In this document: positions 8,647 to 17,241 of the stretch, piece by piece
How the letters are laid out: every line of letters starts with the position of its first letter
How positions within the stretch are numbered: the stretch's first letter is position 1
NCBI GenBank assembly: GCA_050175615.1
Contig: JBFXIU010000001.1
Span: forward strand, 1-64,000
Reading direction: 5' to 3'
Origin: CAYXXZ01 sp050175615
GTDB lineage: Bacteria > Pseudomonadota > Gammaproteobacteria > Pseudomonadales > Porticoccaceae
Length of the DNA stretch: 64,000 bases
The notes under the pieces: model-generated
Told to the model about the DNA's origin: nothing
Seen by the model: only the letters and a program-made list of their open reading frames with translations
Database searches by the model: none
Position numbers and translations under genes: made by a program

Positions 8647-9678
8647 ATGAAAGCTGCGGTATTGGAACAGCGTGGGGTAGATGGCTTCAAGGTCATGAAT
8701 TTTCCCGATCCCAAGCCCCTGCCAGGTGAAGCGGTGATGCGGGTTCACGCAAGTTCGATCAATCGCGTTGACATCTACATGCGCGATAGCGGCGCCGGTA
8801 TCACCCATGAGTTGCCACTGGTTTTGGGTGTCGATGGGGCTGGCGAAATTGTCGAAACCCCGCCGGGCAGCACCCTTAAAGTTGGTACTCGAGTAGCGCT
8901 CTATTCGGGAAATTTTTGCGGCCAGTGCCGCTATTGCCTCTCCGGCGACCAAACCCTCTGTAAAACCGTTAAAATTGCCGGGGAGCACCGCCACGGATCT
9001 TTTGCCGAATATGTGGCCATGCCCGAAAAATGCTTTGTGCCCATTCCGGATTCGCTCAGCTTCAGGGATGCGGGTGTTCTCCCCGCCGCCTACGTCACCG
9101 CCTATCGCATGCTGTTTGGCAAAAGGACATTGCTGCCCGGCGAAACGGTTCTGATCGTTGGCGCCAGTGGCGGCGTTGCTACCGCCTGTATTCAGCTCGC
9201 CGTATTCGCGGGCGCCAAAGTGCTGGTCACATCCTCTTCCGATGAGAAACTGGCCAAGGCCTGCGCCCTGGGCGCCAGCGGTGGCGTCAACTACAATCGC
9301 GATCCCGTTTCTGCGACCGTGCTCGATATGACCGGCGGCGAGGGGGTCGATATGGTGATAGACAGCTCCGGGCAAAAAAGCTGGGGTGAATCCCTGCGCT
9401 CGCTGCGCCGGGGCGGTCGCCTGATCACCTGCGGCGCCACCACCGGCAGCAATCCGCCAGTGGAAATACAGCGCATGTTTATCCGCCAGCTTGAAGTCTA
9501 TGGCTCAACGGGGGGGAGTATGGAAGAATACCGCCAGCTTTTTGCTCTCTTTGGCAGCGGTAAACTCAAACCCGTTATCGATAGCACCTATAGCCTGGAT
9601 GCTATTCATGAGGCCTATGCGCATTTGGCGAACGGCGACCAGTTTGGCAAGGTGGCGGTGGCAATCGATGCCTCCTGA
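8647..9678 (+). CDS. Medium-chain dehydrogenase/reductase (zinc-type alcohol dehydrogenase-like / quinone oxidoreductase)
   Basis: A 343-residue MDR protein. The GroES-like N-terminal domain contains the structural zinc lobe CGQCRYCLSGDQTLC (about residues 96-110). The Rossmann domain begins VLIVGASGGVATACIQLA. The ATG at 8647 has AAGGG 6 bases upstream; a TTG two codons earlier is less likely. It probably reduces an aldehyde, ketone or quinone with NAD(P)H in the cytosol; the actual substrate is unknown. The gene is divergent from the FAD oxidoreductase/aldo-keto reductase pair, which hints at a shared control region and a shared pathway. Confidence 0.9.
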   Translation: MKAAVLEQRGVDGFKVMNFPDPKPLPGEAVMRVHASSINRVDIYMRDSGAGITHELPLVLGVDGAGEIVETPPGSTLKVGTRVALYSGNFCGQCRYCLSGDQTLCKTVKIAGEHRHGSFAEYVAMPEKCFVPIPDSLSFRDAGVLPAAYVTAYRMLFGKRTLLPGETVLIVGASGGVATACIQLAVFAGAKVLVTSSSDEKLAKACALGASGGVNYNRDPVSATVLDMTGGEGVDMVIDSSGQKSWGESLRSLRRGGRLITCGATTGSNPPVEIQRMFIRQLEVYGSTGGSMEEYRQLFALFGSGKLKPVIDSTYSLDAIHEAYAHLANGDQFGKVAVAIDAS

Positions 9679-9709
9679 AGCATTTTCAGTAATTTCTTAA
9701 TAAAAGGTG

Positions 9710-10144
9710 ATGGTTATCAACAGCAAAGATTTTGACCGCTTTCTCGATGTTGCCCGCAGTAAGGCCACGCCCCAGCGTTTATTTTTGGTGTTTGCGGAAA
9801 AGGAGTACGCCCGCGAAGAGGAAATGTTTGACGGTTCAGTGGCCGCCGCCGGCGGTTTCGCCATCAAGCCGCTGATGTACATTGACAAGCCGCTGGCGAA
9901 ATTAACGGACTTCAATGAGTTGCTGAAAGAGTCCCTGGAAAACGGCAAGCCCTGGGATTTGCTCTATGTGTCTGCCTGTGAAGATCCGGGCTTGACGGAG
10001 GATTTTATCAATCAGCGCCTGGAATTGATGGTGAAAATGATCCACCAGGGCATTACCGACAAATTGCTGATCTTCAATCAGTCCGGAGATATGTCGAAAC
10101 TGGAAAAGCTGGGTGTGCAGCCCAGGGTCAAACTGGATTCCTGA
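9710..10144 (+). CDS. Conserved hypothetical protein (small cytosolic, ~145 residues)
   Basis: No catalytic motif is visible. The protein is soluble and acidic, with a pattern (INSKDFDRFLDVARS..PQRLFLVFAEKE) that I recall from a widespread proteobacterial family often mislabelled ribonucleotide reductase subunit alpha. That label should not be trusted, because nothing in the sequence resembles NrdA. Start codons GTG 9707 and ATG 9710 overlap an AAAAGG. It follows the MDR gene by 31 bases on the same strand and may be co-transcribed. Confidence 0.75.
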   Translation: MVINSKDFDRFLDVARSKATPQRLFLVFAEKEYAREEEMFDGSVAAAGGFAIKPLMYIDKPLAKLTDFNELLKESLENGKPWDLLYVSACEDPGLTEDFINQRLELMVKMIHQGITDKLLIFNQSGDMSKLEKLGVQPRVKLDS

Positions 10145-10187
10145 AAGGCTGACACTGTGCTTGGCAGAGGCTGCAGCGCGGCGGCTC

Positions 10188-10535
10188 TCACTCGTTTTTA
10201 GTGCTGGCCATCAGCTCTTTCAACTGCGCGAAAGGATTGTGGGTTGCCGGTGGTCGCGGCTTGTCTTTGCCTGAACCGTAGAGAATATGGTCGTGGAATT
10301 TGCTGTGTTCGTTGTCGTGGCAGTAAACGCAGAGCAGCTCCCAGTTGCTGCCGTCCGCGGGATTGTTGTCGTGATTGTGATCCTTGTGGTGCACCGTCAG
10401 CTCGCGCAGGTTGGTGTGGCTAAATTCCCGAGCGCAGCGCCCGCACACCCAGGGGTACATCTTTAGCGCTCGCTCCCGGTAACCGCGTTCTTTTTTGGCG
10501 TAATTGCTCAAGCCGGTGCTGTGATCATTTTCCAT
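10188..10535 (-). CDS. yajD: HNH nuclease of the YajD family
   Basis: A 115-residue small HNH protein. Two CxxC knuckles (CGRC and CVYC) frame the LTVHHKDHNHDNNPADGSNWELLCVYCHDNEH core, holding the HH...N...H metal-binding pattern. The family is common in gammaproteobacteria and its cellular role is not defined. No phage or restriction genes are next to it, so a housekeeping role is more likely than defence. It lies downstream of cbpM, separated by 64 bases, on the same strand, and converges on the small hypothetical gene. Confidence 0.88.
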   Translation of the reverse strand: MENDHSTGLSNYAKKERGYRERALKMYPWVCGRCAREFSHTNLRELTVHHKDHNHDNNPADGSNWELLCVYCHDNEHSKFHDHILYGSGKDKPRPPATHNPFAQLKELMASTKNE

Positions 10536-10599
10536 GGTTGTTAGGGTCTGTTAACACTAATTCATCCTGTCTGGCAAGATTGAGAGAGATGTTGGCGGC

Positions 10600-10917
10600 T
10601 TAGTAGTCCCGAGCCGTTGCTATAAACCGACTGAGGCGCTGTTCGAGCATTGCCGTTTTTCTCCGTTCGGCCTCGAGTTGTTCGAGAAGCTCCAAAGCGA
10701 GGGCGATTCCCGGCCAATCGATGTCAAAGTCGCGCTGAATTCGCACCGCTTTGTGTACTCTGGTAACCATAGTGGCATCAAACTGCCAGTGAATGGGGGC
10801 ATTGCCGCTGGGGTCGACAATGCCCTGATGGACGATTTCAATAATGTCCTCTTTGGATAACAGGGTGGCTCGACACAATTCTTCAACGCCTAAATAGTCT
10901 TCGCGGTGTTGGCTCAT
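10600..10917 (-). CDS. cbpM: Chaperone modulator CbpM
   Basis: A 105-residue MerR-like helix-turn-helix protein (YLGVEELCRATLLSKEDIIEIVHQGIV) with a C-terminal coiled-coil helix (ALELLEQLEAERRKTAMLEQRL). In E. coli CbpM binds the J-domain of CbpA and inhibits it. The start overlaps the cbpA stop in a TAATG arrangement, with GGAG 8 bases upstream inside the cbpA end. This makes ATG 10917 preferable to the ATG five codons earlier. Coupled translation would keep the two partners in proportion. Confidence 0.9.
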   Translation of the reverse strand: MSQHREDYLGVEELCRATLLSKEDIIEIVHQGIVDPSGNAPIHWQFDATMVTRVHKAVRIQRDFDIDWPGIALALELLEQLEAERRKTAMLEQRLSRFIATARDY

Positions 10918-11873
10918 TAGCTGTTTCTCCATTCGGCGCGGGGATCAAAAGCCGCCTTGTCGGCCAGCTCCTGCCAGAGTTTATTGATGGCGGTGTCGGT
11001 CTTGGCGGGCATCACAATTTTGATGACGGCAAATAAATCACCATAGCTGCCATCTTTTTTAAGCAGCCCCTTGCCTTTAATGCGCAATCTCTGCCCGCCC
11101 TGGGTTCCGCGGGGAACGCTCAGGTTTATTTTTCCCGACAGGGTGGGCAGCTCAATCTTTGTGCCCAGAGCCGCTTCCCAGGGGCTTAGCGGCAGTGTAA
11201 TGATCAAATTATGACCTTCAACATCAAACAGAGGGTGGGGCACCAGGCGAATGCGAAGGTAAAGATCACCGGCGGAGCCGCCGTCTGCGCCAGGGGCGCC
11301 CTGTCCCTTGAGGCGAATCCGTTCGCCGTCGTTAACACCGGCGGGAATTTTGATTTTGAGATTCTTTGTTGCGCCACCGAGGTCATAAGCAATAGTCTTG
11401 GCGGTGTTTTCCAGGGTTTCTTCAAGAAAAATCGGCAGATCTGTTTCAATATCCTGGCCACGGCGACTGCCGCCATAGTGGAAATCATGGCTTTGTCGAT
11501 GCCTGGAGGAGGCGCCGTCAAAACCGGCACTCGAAAAGCCCTGGCCAAAAATAGAAGAGAAAAACTCGGAAAAAACCCTGTCCTGATCGAAGGATTCCCC
11601 CGCACCCTCAGCGCCGGGTTGCCAGCCTGGCGGTGGTTTAAAGGATTCGCTGCGGCGGCCGTATTTGCGAATTTCATCGTACTCGGCGCGTTTGTCCGCA
11701 TGTTTTAAAACTTCATAAGCCTCGGCAACTTCCTTGAACTGGTTTTCGGCATCCTGGTGTTCGCTGACGTCCGGGTGATACTTGCGTGCCAGTTTTCTGT
11801 ACGCAGATTTTATTTCTTTTGCATCGGCATCGGGTTTGACGCCGAGAATCTTGTAGTAATCTTTAAATTCCAT
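10917..11873 (-). CDS. cbpA: DnaJ-like co-chaperone / curved-DNA-binding protein CbpA
   Basis: A 318-residue class II J-domain protein. The J-domain (residues 1-70) holds the HPD motif that stimulates DnaK. A Gly/Phe-rich linker with many Ser/Gly (residues 75-140) follows. The C-terminal domains I and II start near DLPIFLEETLENT and run to the end; there is no zinc-finger region. Length and layout match E. coli CbpA (306). It forms a two-gene unit with cbpM immediately downstream. Confidence 0.93.
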   Translation of the reverse strand: MEFKDYYKILGVKPDADAKEIKSAYRKLARKYHPDVSEHQDAENQFKEVAEAYEVLKHADKRAEYDEIRKYGRRSESFKPPPGWQPGAEGAGESFDQDRVFSEFFSSIFGQGFSSAGFDGASSRHRQSHDFHYGGSRRGQDIETDLPIFLEETLENTAKTIAYDLGGATKNLKIKIPAGVNDGERIRLKGQGAPGADGGSAGDLYLRIRLVPHPLFDVEGHNLIITLPLSPWEAALGTKIELPTLSGKINLSVPRGTQGGQRLRIKGKGLLKKDGSYGDLFAVIKIVMPAKTDTAINKLWQELADKAAFDPRAEWRNS

Positions 11874-11984
11874 ATACCTATTGCCTGTTGTGGGCGATTC
11901 TATGGGTCGAGAGTGCTGACTTTTTACAGTGGCGCCAAAGGGTTTGTTGGCATCACAACAAAGAGCCGTTCAAGACTATAGCGG

Positions 11985-13646
11985 TTAAGACTGTAACATC
12001 GGTGCTCTGCTCTCCAGTATACATATCCTGTTGCGACCACTGTGCTTGGCTTTATAGAGCGCCATGTCGACATTTCTGAGGAGCTGGTCGATATTTTCAC
12101 CCTTTACCATGGTGATAACGCCACCGCTCAGTGTCAGCGTGAATGATCTATTTCTGTAGGTTATCGGGGTTGCCGCTGTTTCCATTCGAATCCGCTCGGC
12201 AAGGTGAAAGGCTTCTTCGCTGGAAGTGTTAAGGCAGACCATGGCAAATTCCTCCCCGCCGATACGCGCGGCGATTTCACCGGAGCGGGTATGTTTTTTG
12301 AAAATTTTTCCGACCTGGCGAAGCGCTTCATCGCCGGCGCCATGTCCGTACTGATCGTTGACGTCCTTGAAAAAATCGATATCGAGGCTGATCAGCGTCA
12401 GAGGAATAGCATTGCGCTCGGCATAGCCCATATCGCGGGCGAGCTGTTCAAAAAAGTAGCGGTGGTTGGGCAGCCCGGTGAGCACATCGGTTCTCGCCTC
12501 CTGCTCGGCGCGCAGTTTTTCCCGCTTGAGTTCGCGAGTGCTGGTATTCACCTGATTTTTAAGCCTCAGCATATGGAGAATCATAAATATTCCGGCAAAG
12601 GCTGCGGCGCCGACGCCAAGTGCAATCCTGTACTTGTTGAGAGCCTCATTCAGGGTTAGCTCGCTGTCGGCATCATAGAGAAAATCAGCCATATTCACCC
12701 TGTTGCTAAATAATCCCTGGGCAATAAATTTGGCTTCGATGCGTTGCCAGCGTTCCTCATTCATATAGCCCACGGGAACCACATTGGGCAATATCAATTT
12801 TTTGGCTTCCTCCGCCTCAAATAAGAGATGTTCGCGGGATTTGTTTTGAGAGTTGTATTTTTCAATGATGAGATCAACGACAGTTTCAGGGTTTTCCAGG
12901 GCATAAACCCAACCCTTTAAGGTGGCGGCGCGAAAATCCGCCACCATTTCTGGCGAGTGAGCAAGCACGGCCTCACTGGTAATCAAAATATCACCATAGA
13001 AATCGACGCCATAATCCAGTGGCGCAAAGCTAATGAACGGAATGCCCCGCTGGTTGAGAAGATAGGGTTCGTTGGTGGTGTAGCCATTGTAGGCGTCAAT
13101 ATCGCCGTCGATCAAAGCCTGTAATGTGGTTTCCGCGGGCACCAGTTGAAAATCATCACTGCTAATGCCGGCTTCGTGCAAGGTCGCCATAAGCTCCGCA
13201 TTGAGATAACCTCCGGCGAGCATGATTTTTTTGTTTTTCAAGTCGCTCAAATGGCTGATACCTTTGTCACCACGGCTGATAAGGATGGAGGGCGAATTTT
13301 GGAAAATGACTGCGAGGGCAATCAGCGGTACACCTGTTGACCTGTAAATCAGCGCCCCGGAATCGGCAACGGCAAAGTCGACCCGCCCGCCAATGAGCTG
13401 GTCAATGGGTGTCAGCGCAGGGGTGTATTCAATAAGGGAGACATCGAGACCGGCACGCCGATAATAGCCGTTTTCGATGGCGGCATAATAACCGGCAAAC
13501 TGAAACTGGTGCGCCCATTTCAACTGTACGCGAACAGGTCGCAATGGTTCACTCGAAGCGTCGCCGTTACCGCCATCAGCCCAGGCGAGCTGGCAGGCTA
13601 CAGCGAGAGTCAGTATCCAATATAAACAGGCTTTGAACATCATCAT
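11985..13646 (-). CDS. Diguanylate cyclase with periplasmic NMT1/THI5-like substrate-binding sensor domain
   Basis: The order is: signal/anchor (FKACLYWILTLAVACQLAWA), then a periplasmic NMT1/THI5-like binding domain of about 280 residues (VRVQLKWAHQFQFAGYYAAIENGYY... and DFAVADSGALIY). A single membrane span (YRIALGVGAAAFAGIFMILHML) follows, then a short coiled coil and a GGDEF domain with active site RIGGEEF. The position of the allosteric RxxD motif reads RSGE, so product inhibition may be lost. The binding domain belongs to the family that recognises thiamine precursors and other small pyrimidine-like or sulfonate ligands, so the protein should couple a periplasmic metabolite to c-di-GMP. 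ATG 13646 is the first of three consecutive Met codons, and none has a clear ribosome-binding site. Confidence 0.88.
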   Translation of the reverse strand: MMMFKACLYWILTLAVACQLAWADGGNGDASSEPLRPVRVQLKWAHQFQFAGYYAAIENGYYRRAGLDVSLIEYTPALTPIDQLIGGRVDFAVADSGALIYRSTGVPLIALAVIFQNSPSILISRGDKGISHLSDLKNKKIMLAGGYLNAELMATLHEAGISSDDFQLVPAETTLQALIDGDIDAYNGYTTNEPYLLNQRGIPFISFAPLDYGVDFYGDILITSEAVLAHSPEMVADFRAATLKGWVYALENPETVVDLIIEKYNSQNKSREHLLFEAEEAKKLILPNVVPVGYMNEERWQRIEAKFIAQGLFSNRVNMADFLYDADSELTLNEALNKYRIALGVGAAAFAGIFMILHMLRLKNQVNTSTRELKREKLRAEQEARTDVLTGLPNHRYFFEQLARDMGYAERNAIPLTLISLDIDFFKDVNDQYGHGAGDEALRQVGKIFKKHTRSGEIAARIGGEEFAMVCLNTSSEEAFHLAERIRMETAATPITYRNRSFTLTLSGGVITMVKGENIDQLLRNVDMALYKAKHSGRNRICILESRAPMLQS

Positions 13647-13817
13647 TATTGACAGTTCGTTGGCAACACCGGTGTCAAAGCCACCCTGAATGTCGCCGAG
13701 GCGACTCGGGCGCATGTCAGTATAAAGCCGTTAAACAGCGTTTGAAAACGCCAGGTGACCTCTTAACTGTAGCAGACTCTTTAGAGGAAGCTCAGATTAA
13801 TTCTGTTTTCGTCACTA

Positions 13818-13987
13818 CCGTGCAGGCGCACTACTGTCCGCAATAAATAGAGGCTGCTTTCCTTAAGCCTGAAATAGTAAGGAGGTTGAGTGGTTCTGAG
13901 CACCTCGAGACTTAAACGAAAGCTGTCGTTCCTGCCTTCGCAGAAATGACGGCGCGAAATATTCCGGACAGTAGTGCGCCTGCGCGG
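13818..13987. repeat. Inverted-repeat (MITE/REP-like) element of about 170 bp
   Basis: The 19 bases at 13822-13840 (GCAGGCGCACTACTGTCCG) recur exactly as the reverse complement at 13965-13983. With two mismatches the arms extend to 13818-13845 and 13960-13987. Inside lies a smaller imperfect palindrome (CCTGCcttcGCAG at 13931-13944) next to AAATGACG, the shape of common gammaproteobacterial REP sequences. There is no open frame of note inside. It sits in the gap upstream of the cyclase gene and of waaA. A non-autonomous transposon remnant or a folded RNA/DNA element are both possible. Confidence 0.6.
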
Positions 13988-14226
13988 GAATCACATTCAT
14001 CAGAGTTTCCTGTATTCCATGGCGACAAATTTCTGCAGCGCAATTTCCGCCATTTTCACCCCCAGCATCAACAGATTGCGCATCAGCACAGTGGTCAGGC
14101 TGGTTGTGCTGCGCAACAGAGGTTCCCTAAGCATCGTCAAACTGATTCCTGCCGACAATAAACACTTTGCGACTTCTGGTGCGCCTAGGTATCCTCTGCG
14201 CGGTATGCTTTGTTCGGGAACAGGTT
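13988..14226. other. Intergenic stretch before waaA, no supported gene
   Basis: About 240 bases between the inverted-repeat element and waaA. Open frames exist on both strands, for example a 77-codon minus-strand frame at 14000-14233. None has a recognisable ribosome site or family resemblance, and that one runs into the waaA start. The waaA promoter should lie here, but no clear -35/-10 pair stands out. Confidence 0.5.
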
Positions 14227-15516
14227 TTGCCAAGAATCCTTTACAGTTTGTTTTTTTATTTACTGATGCCCTTTGTCTGCCTGCGCCTGTTTTGGCGGGG
14301 GCGGCTTGTACCCGGTTATCGCGACCGCTGGCAGGAGCGCTTTGGCTTTATTCCTCCGCTGAGCGACGCCGACGGCGAGGTTGGCAGGGATGTTATCTGG
14401 GTGCACGCCGTGTCTGTGGGTGAAACCATGGCTGCAGTGCCATTGATCCGCCGCCTGCAAACGCTCTATCCCGACTATCTGATCGCTGTCACCACGTCCA
14501 CCCCCACGGGTTCCGAGCGGGTAAAGGCGCTGCTGGGCGACAGCGTTTACCATTGTTACGCCCCTTACGACACGCCGGGCGCAGTGTCGCGCTTTCTTAA
14601 TACCTTAAAGCCTAAAATTCTGATCATCAAGGAAACGGAATTGTGGCCGAATATTATCCACGGCTGCTATCGCCGCAATATTCCCGTATTGCTCGCCAAT
14701 GCCCGGCTGTCGGCAAGGTCGGCTGACGGCTATCGCCGTTTTTCCATACTCGCCAAGCCAATGTTGGCGGAGCTGGCGATGGTGGCAGCCCAGCACAAGG
14801 ACGACTGCCGGCGCTTTTTGTCACTGGGACTGGCGGAGGCCAGGGTTCAGGTGACTGGCAATATCAAGTTCGATCTGGAAATTACCGCCGCACAACGCCA
14901 GCAGGCGGCCAATCTTGGCCGACAATGGCAGCAAGGGATCAGGCCTATATGGTTGGTTGCCAGCACCCACAAGGGCGAGGATGAGCTAATTCTGCAGGCG
15001 TTTCGAGGAATACTTGCCAAGTACCCGAAGACCCTGTTAGTGCTGGTGCCCCGCCACCCCGATCGTTTTGATCAGGTGGCGGCGCTGTGCCGCGCTGAGG
15101 GGTTTGCTGTGGCGCGCCGGGGCAAGGGTCAGCAGCCGGCTCTTGAGACCCAGGTATTGCTAGGCGATACCATGGGGGAGTTGCCCCTGTTTTTTGGCGC
15201 CAGTGATGTGGCTTTTGTCGGCGGCAGTTTGGTGCCCGTGGGTGGGCACAATTTGATGGAGCCGGCAGCCTGGGGCATTCCAGTGCTCTCGGGGCGCCAT
15301 TTGTTCAATTTTGCCGAAGCCTCCGCCCTGCTCATTGAGCGAGGCGGGCTTGAAATTTGCTGTACGCCTAAAGAAATCGCTGCAGCGGTGATTCGGCTTC
15401 TCGCTGATCGGGATCTCTGCCGGCAGCAGGGCGCGGCGGCTCTCGCCGTAGTTGAAGCCAACCGCGGCGCCATGGCCAGGCTGCTGGCCATTATTGAACA
15501 ATTATTGGCGCGATAA
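14227..15516 (+). CDS. waaA: 3-deoxy-D-manno-octulosonic acid (Kdo) transferase WaaA
   Basis: WaaA (GT30) adds Kdo from CMP-Kdo to lipid IVA on the cytosolic face of the inner membrane. From TTG 14227 the protein is 429 residues (E. coli 425). It begins with the usual membrane-anchoring helix (LYSLFFYLLMPFVCLRLFWRG), then YRDRWQERFGF, WVHAVSVGE, TSTPTGSERV and ETELWPN. Near the C-terminus GGSLVPVGGHNLMEPAAWGIPVLSG forms the CMP-Kdo pocket. The open frame extends to another TTG at 14167, but the added 20 residues are not typical of the family. GGGAA lies 6 bases before TTG 14227. The gene overlaps the tail of the converging tolC gene by 26 bases. Confidence 0.94.
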   Translation: MPRILYSLFFYLLMPFVCLRLFWRGRLVPGYRDRWQERFGFIPPLSDADGEVGRDVIWVHAVSVGETMAAVPLIRRLQTLYPDYLIAVTTSTPTGSERVKALLGDSVYHCYAPYDTPGAVSRFLNTLKPKILIIKETELWPNIIHGCYRRNIPVLLANARLSARSADGYRRFSILAKPMLAELAMVAAQHKDDCRRFLSLGLAEARVQVTGNIKFDLEITAAQRQQAANLGRQWQQGIRPIWLVASTHKGEDELILQAFRGILAKYPKTLLVLVPRHPDRFDQVAALCRAEGFAVARRGKGQQPALETQVLLGDTMGELPLFFGASDVAFVGGSLVPVGGHNLMEPAAWGIPVLSGRHLFNFAEASALLIERGGLEICCTPKEIAAAVIRLLADRDLCRQQGAAALAVVEANRGAMARLLAIIEQLLAR

Positions 15517-16960
15517 CCTTGCTGGGGTCGACCCAGGCATTCAATTGATAGATGTCGTCAGGGCTTAGCTGTCCTGCCACCAGCTTCAGGTTCAGGCTGC
15601 TGCTGATGTAGGTGTAGCGGGCGTTGGCGTAATTGCGTTGCGCCTGGTGGAGGTTGCGCTCGGCAAAGAGGACATCGACGATGTTGCGTGTGCCGACCTC
15701 ATAACCGGCACGGGTGGCTTCCAGGGCGCTCTCGGCGGATTTGATCGACTGCGCCAGAGCCTTCACTGTGGCGGCAGCGGTGATCACATTCAAATGGGCG
15801 GTTCTCGCCTGCTGGGTGGTGTTGCGCAGCATGTAGCTGGCGGTTTCGTCGGCTTCGGCATACTGCTGATAGGCCTGGCGGCGCTGGGCGCTCACCAGGC
15901 CGCCAGTGAAAATCGGCACATTGAGGCGAACGCTGAGGACATGGGTTTGATCGTCACTGCTCGACGGTGTGTTAATGGGCGCGCCCAGTAGATTTTGGCC
16001 GCTGAATTCTTTGTCGAAATCCGTATCTGCATAGCTGTAGGCGCCAGTAACCGTGGGCAGGTGCTCCATTTTTCGAGCTTCGGCGTTCTCCCGTGCTGCG
16101 TCGCGACCCTGTTGGGAAATTTTCAGTTGCAGGTTATTGGCCAGCGCCAACTGTACCCATTCTTCTCGGGAGGCGTCCGGCGGCAGAACGGGAAAGCTTC
16201 CCGCAAGGCCAGCCAGTTGGCTGTGGGGTTGACCGGTGAGCACCTCAAGGCCTTCAAAAGCAACCCGCAAGCCGCCTTCCAGTACCAGAGTATTGACGCT
16301 GGCATCGTCAAACGCCGCCTGGGCTTCGTGGACGTCGGTAATTGGCAGCAAGCCAACTTCGTAACGCTGCCGGGTCTGCTCCAGCTGGCGGCCAATAGCC
16401 TGTTGTTCGGCAATGGCGCTGGTGAGATTTTCGCTGGCGCGAAGCACATTAAAGTAGGCGTCGGTGACGCGAATAATCAACTCCTGTTGCGCTGCGGCAA
16501 AGGAGAGCCGAGCCTGCTCCGACACCGTTTTGCCCTGCTTGAAGTCATACCAGGCAGGGAGATTGAACAGGGGCTGCTCAATACTGATGCCGAAACTGGT
16601 TTGGTCGGCATCGCCGTCGCCCCTGGTGCCGGAGTTCACTTCCAGGCCGTCGAGCACAAACACCGACGAGGAGCTTTCTTCAGAATCCAGTTCGCTGTAT
16701 TCCGCCGATGCGGAGATTTGCGGCAGCAGTCCGGCGCGGCCAATATTGGCAGATTCCTTGCCTGCCAGATAGGCGGCATTGGCTGCCCGCAACTGGGGGT
16801 CATTGTTGAGGGCGAGATCGTAGATTTCGGTGAGGGTTTCCGAAAAACCGCTCACCGGCAGCGCCAGAAACAGGGCAAAGCTGAGGTTGCGCGCCAATTG
16901 ATTCAGAGGGTTGGCGGATTGTTGCGGTTTAGCAGGGGTCTGGTGTTTAGCAGATTTCAT
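15491..16960 (-). CDS. tolC: TolC family outer-membrane efflux/secretion channel
   Basis: A roughly 489-residue TolC-type protein, the trimeric outer-membrane duct used by RND pumps and type I secretion. The signal peptide h-region is LSFALFLALPVSGFSE. The mature protein starts LTEIYDLALNNDPQLRAANAA and shows the tandem repeat of two OEP (PF02321) halves, each with long Ala/Gln-rich helices and ending in YEVGLLPITDV and YEVGTRNIVDV. Internal ATGs at 16960 and 16978 and the ATG at 17002 are all possible starts; 16960 gives the shortest leader before the signal peptide. It converges on waaA with overlapping 3' ends. No pump genes are adjacent, as is usual for the housekeeping tolC. Confidence 0.93.
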   Translation of the reverse strand: MKSAKHQTPAKPQQSANPLNQLARNLSFALFLALPVSGFSETLTEIYDLALNNDPQLRAANAAYLAGKESANIGRAGLLPQISASAEYSELDSEESSSSVFVLDGLEVNSGTRGDGDADQTSFGISIEQPLFNLPAWYDFKQGKTVSEQARLSFAAAQQELIIRVTDAYFNVLRASENLTSAIAEQQAIGRQLEQTRQRYEVGLLPITDVHEAQAAFDDASVNTLVLEGGLRVAFEGLEVLTGQPHSQLAGLAGSFPVLPPDASREEWVQLALANNLQLKISQQGRDAARENAEARKMEHLPTVTGAYSYADTDFDKEFSGQNLLGAPINTPSSSDDQTHVLSVRLNVPIFTGGLVSAQRRQAYQQYAEADETASYMLRNTTQQARTAHLNVITAAATVKALAQSIKSAESALEATRAGYEVGTRNIVDVLFAERNLHQAQRNYANARYTYISSSLNLKLVAGQLSPDDIYQLNAWVDPSKVIAPIIVQ

Positions 16961-17241
16961 GGTTCTGTGACGTCTCATGGTTTTCTCAAATGCCTCGTGC
17001 ACGATGTCTTATGACCGCCGTCCCTGACCTGGAATTCATACACTTGTCGACAGCCCAGGTTGGCTGATGTGTCTTCTGATTGTAAAAGAGGCAGGCGAAC
17101 GGATGCTGGAGAGCCAATCATAAAGGGTAAACAGCCAGGATCATACCCCAAATGCTTCTCTTGGTTTTCCGCTTTTACATACTCTTACCTATGGCGTATG
17201 GTTTCGCCTTTGACAGCTGCGCTTTAAATACAGGGGCAATA

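Noticed and set aside
9710..10144. Ribonucleotide reductase subunit for the small hypothetical gene
   Set aside because: The name circulates for this family but the 145-residue protein has no NrdA motif.
14000..14233. 77-codon minus-strand frame upstream of waaA
   Set aside because: It overlaps the waaA start, lacks a ribosome site and resembles no family.
17003..17241. TPP riboswitch or thiC remnant between tolC and nudF, as in Pseudomonas
   Set aside because: No THI-box motif or thiC coding remnant is visible; it is only a divergent promoter region.
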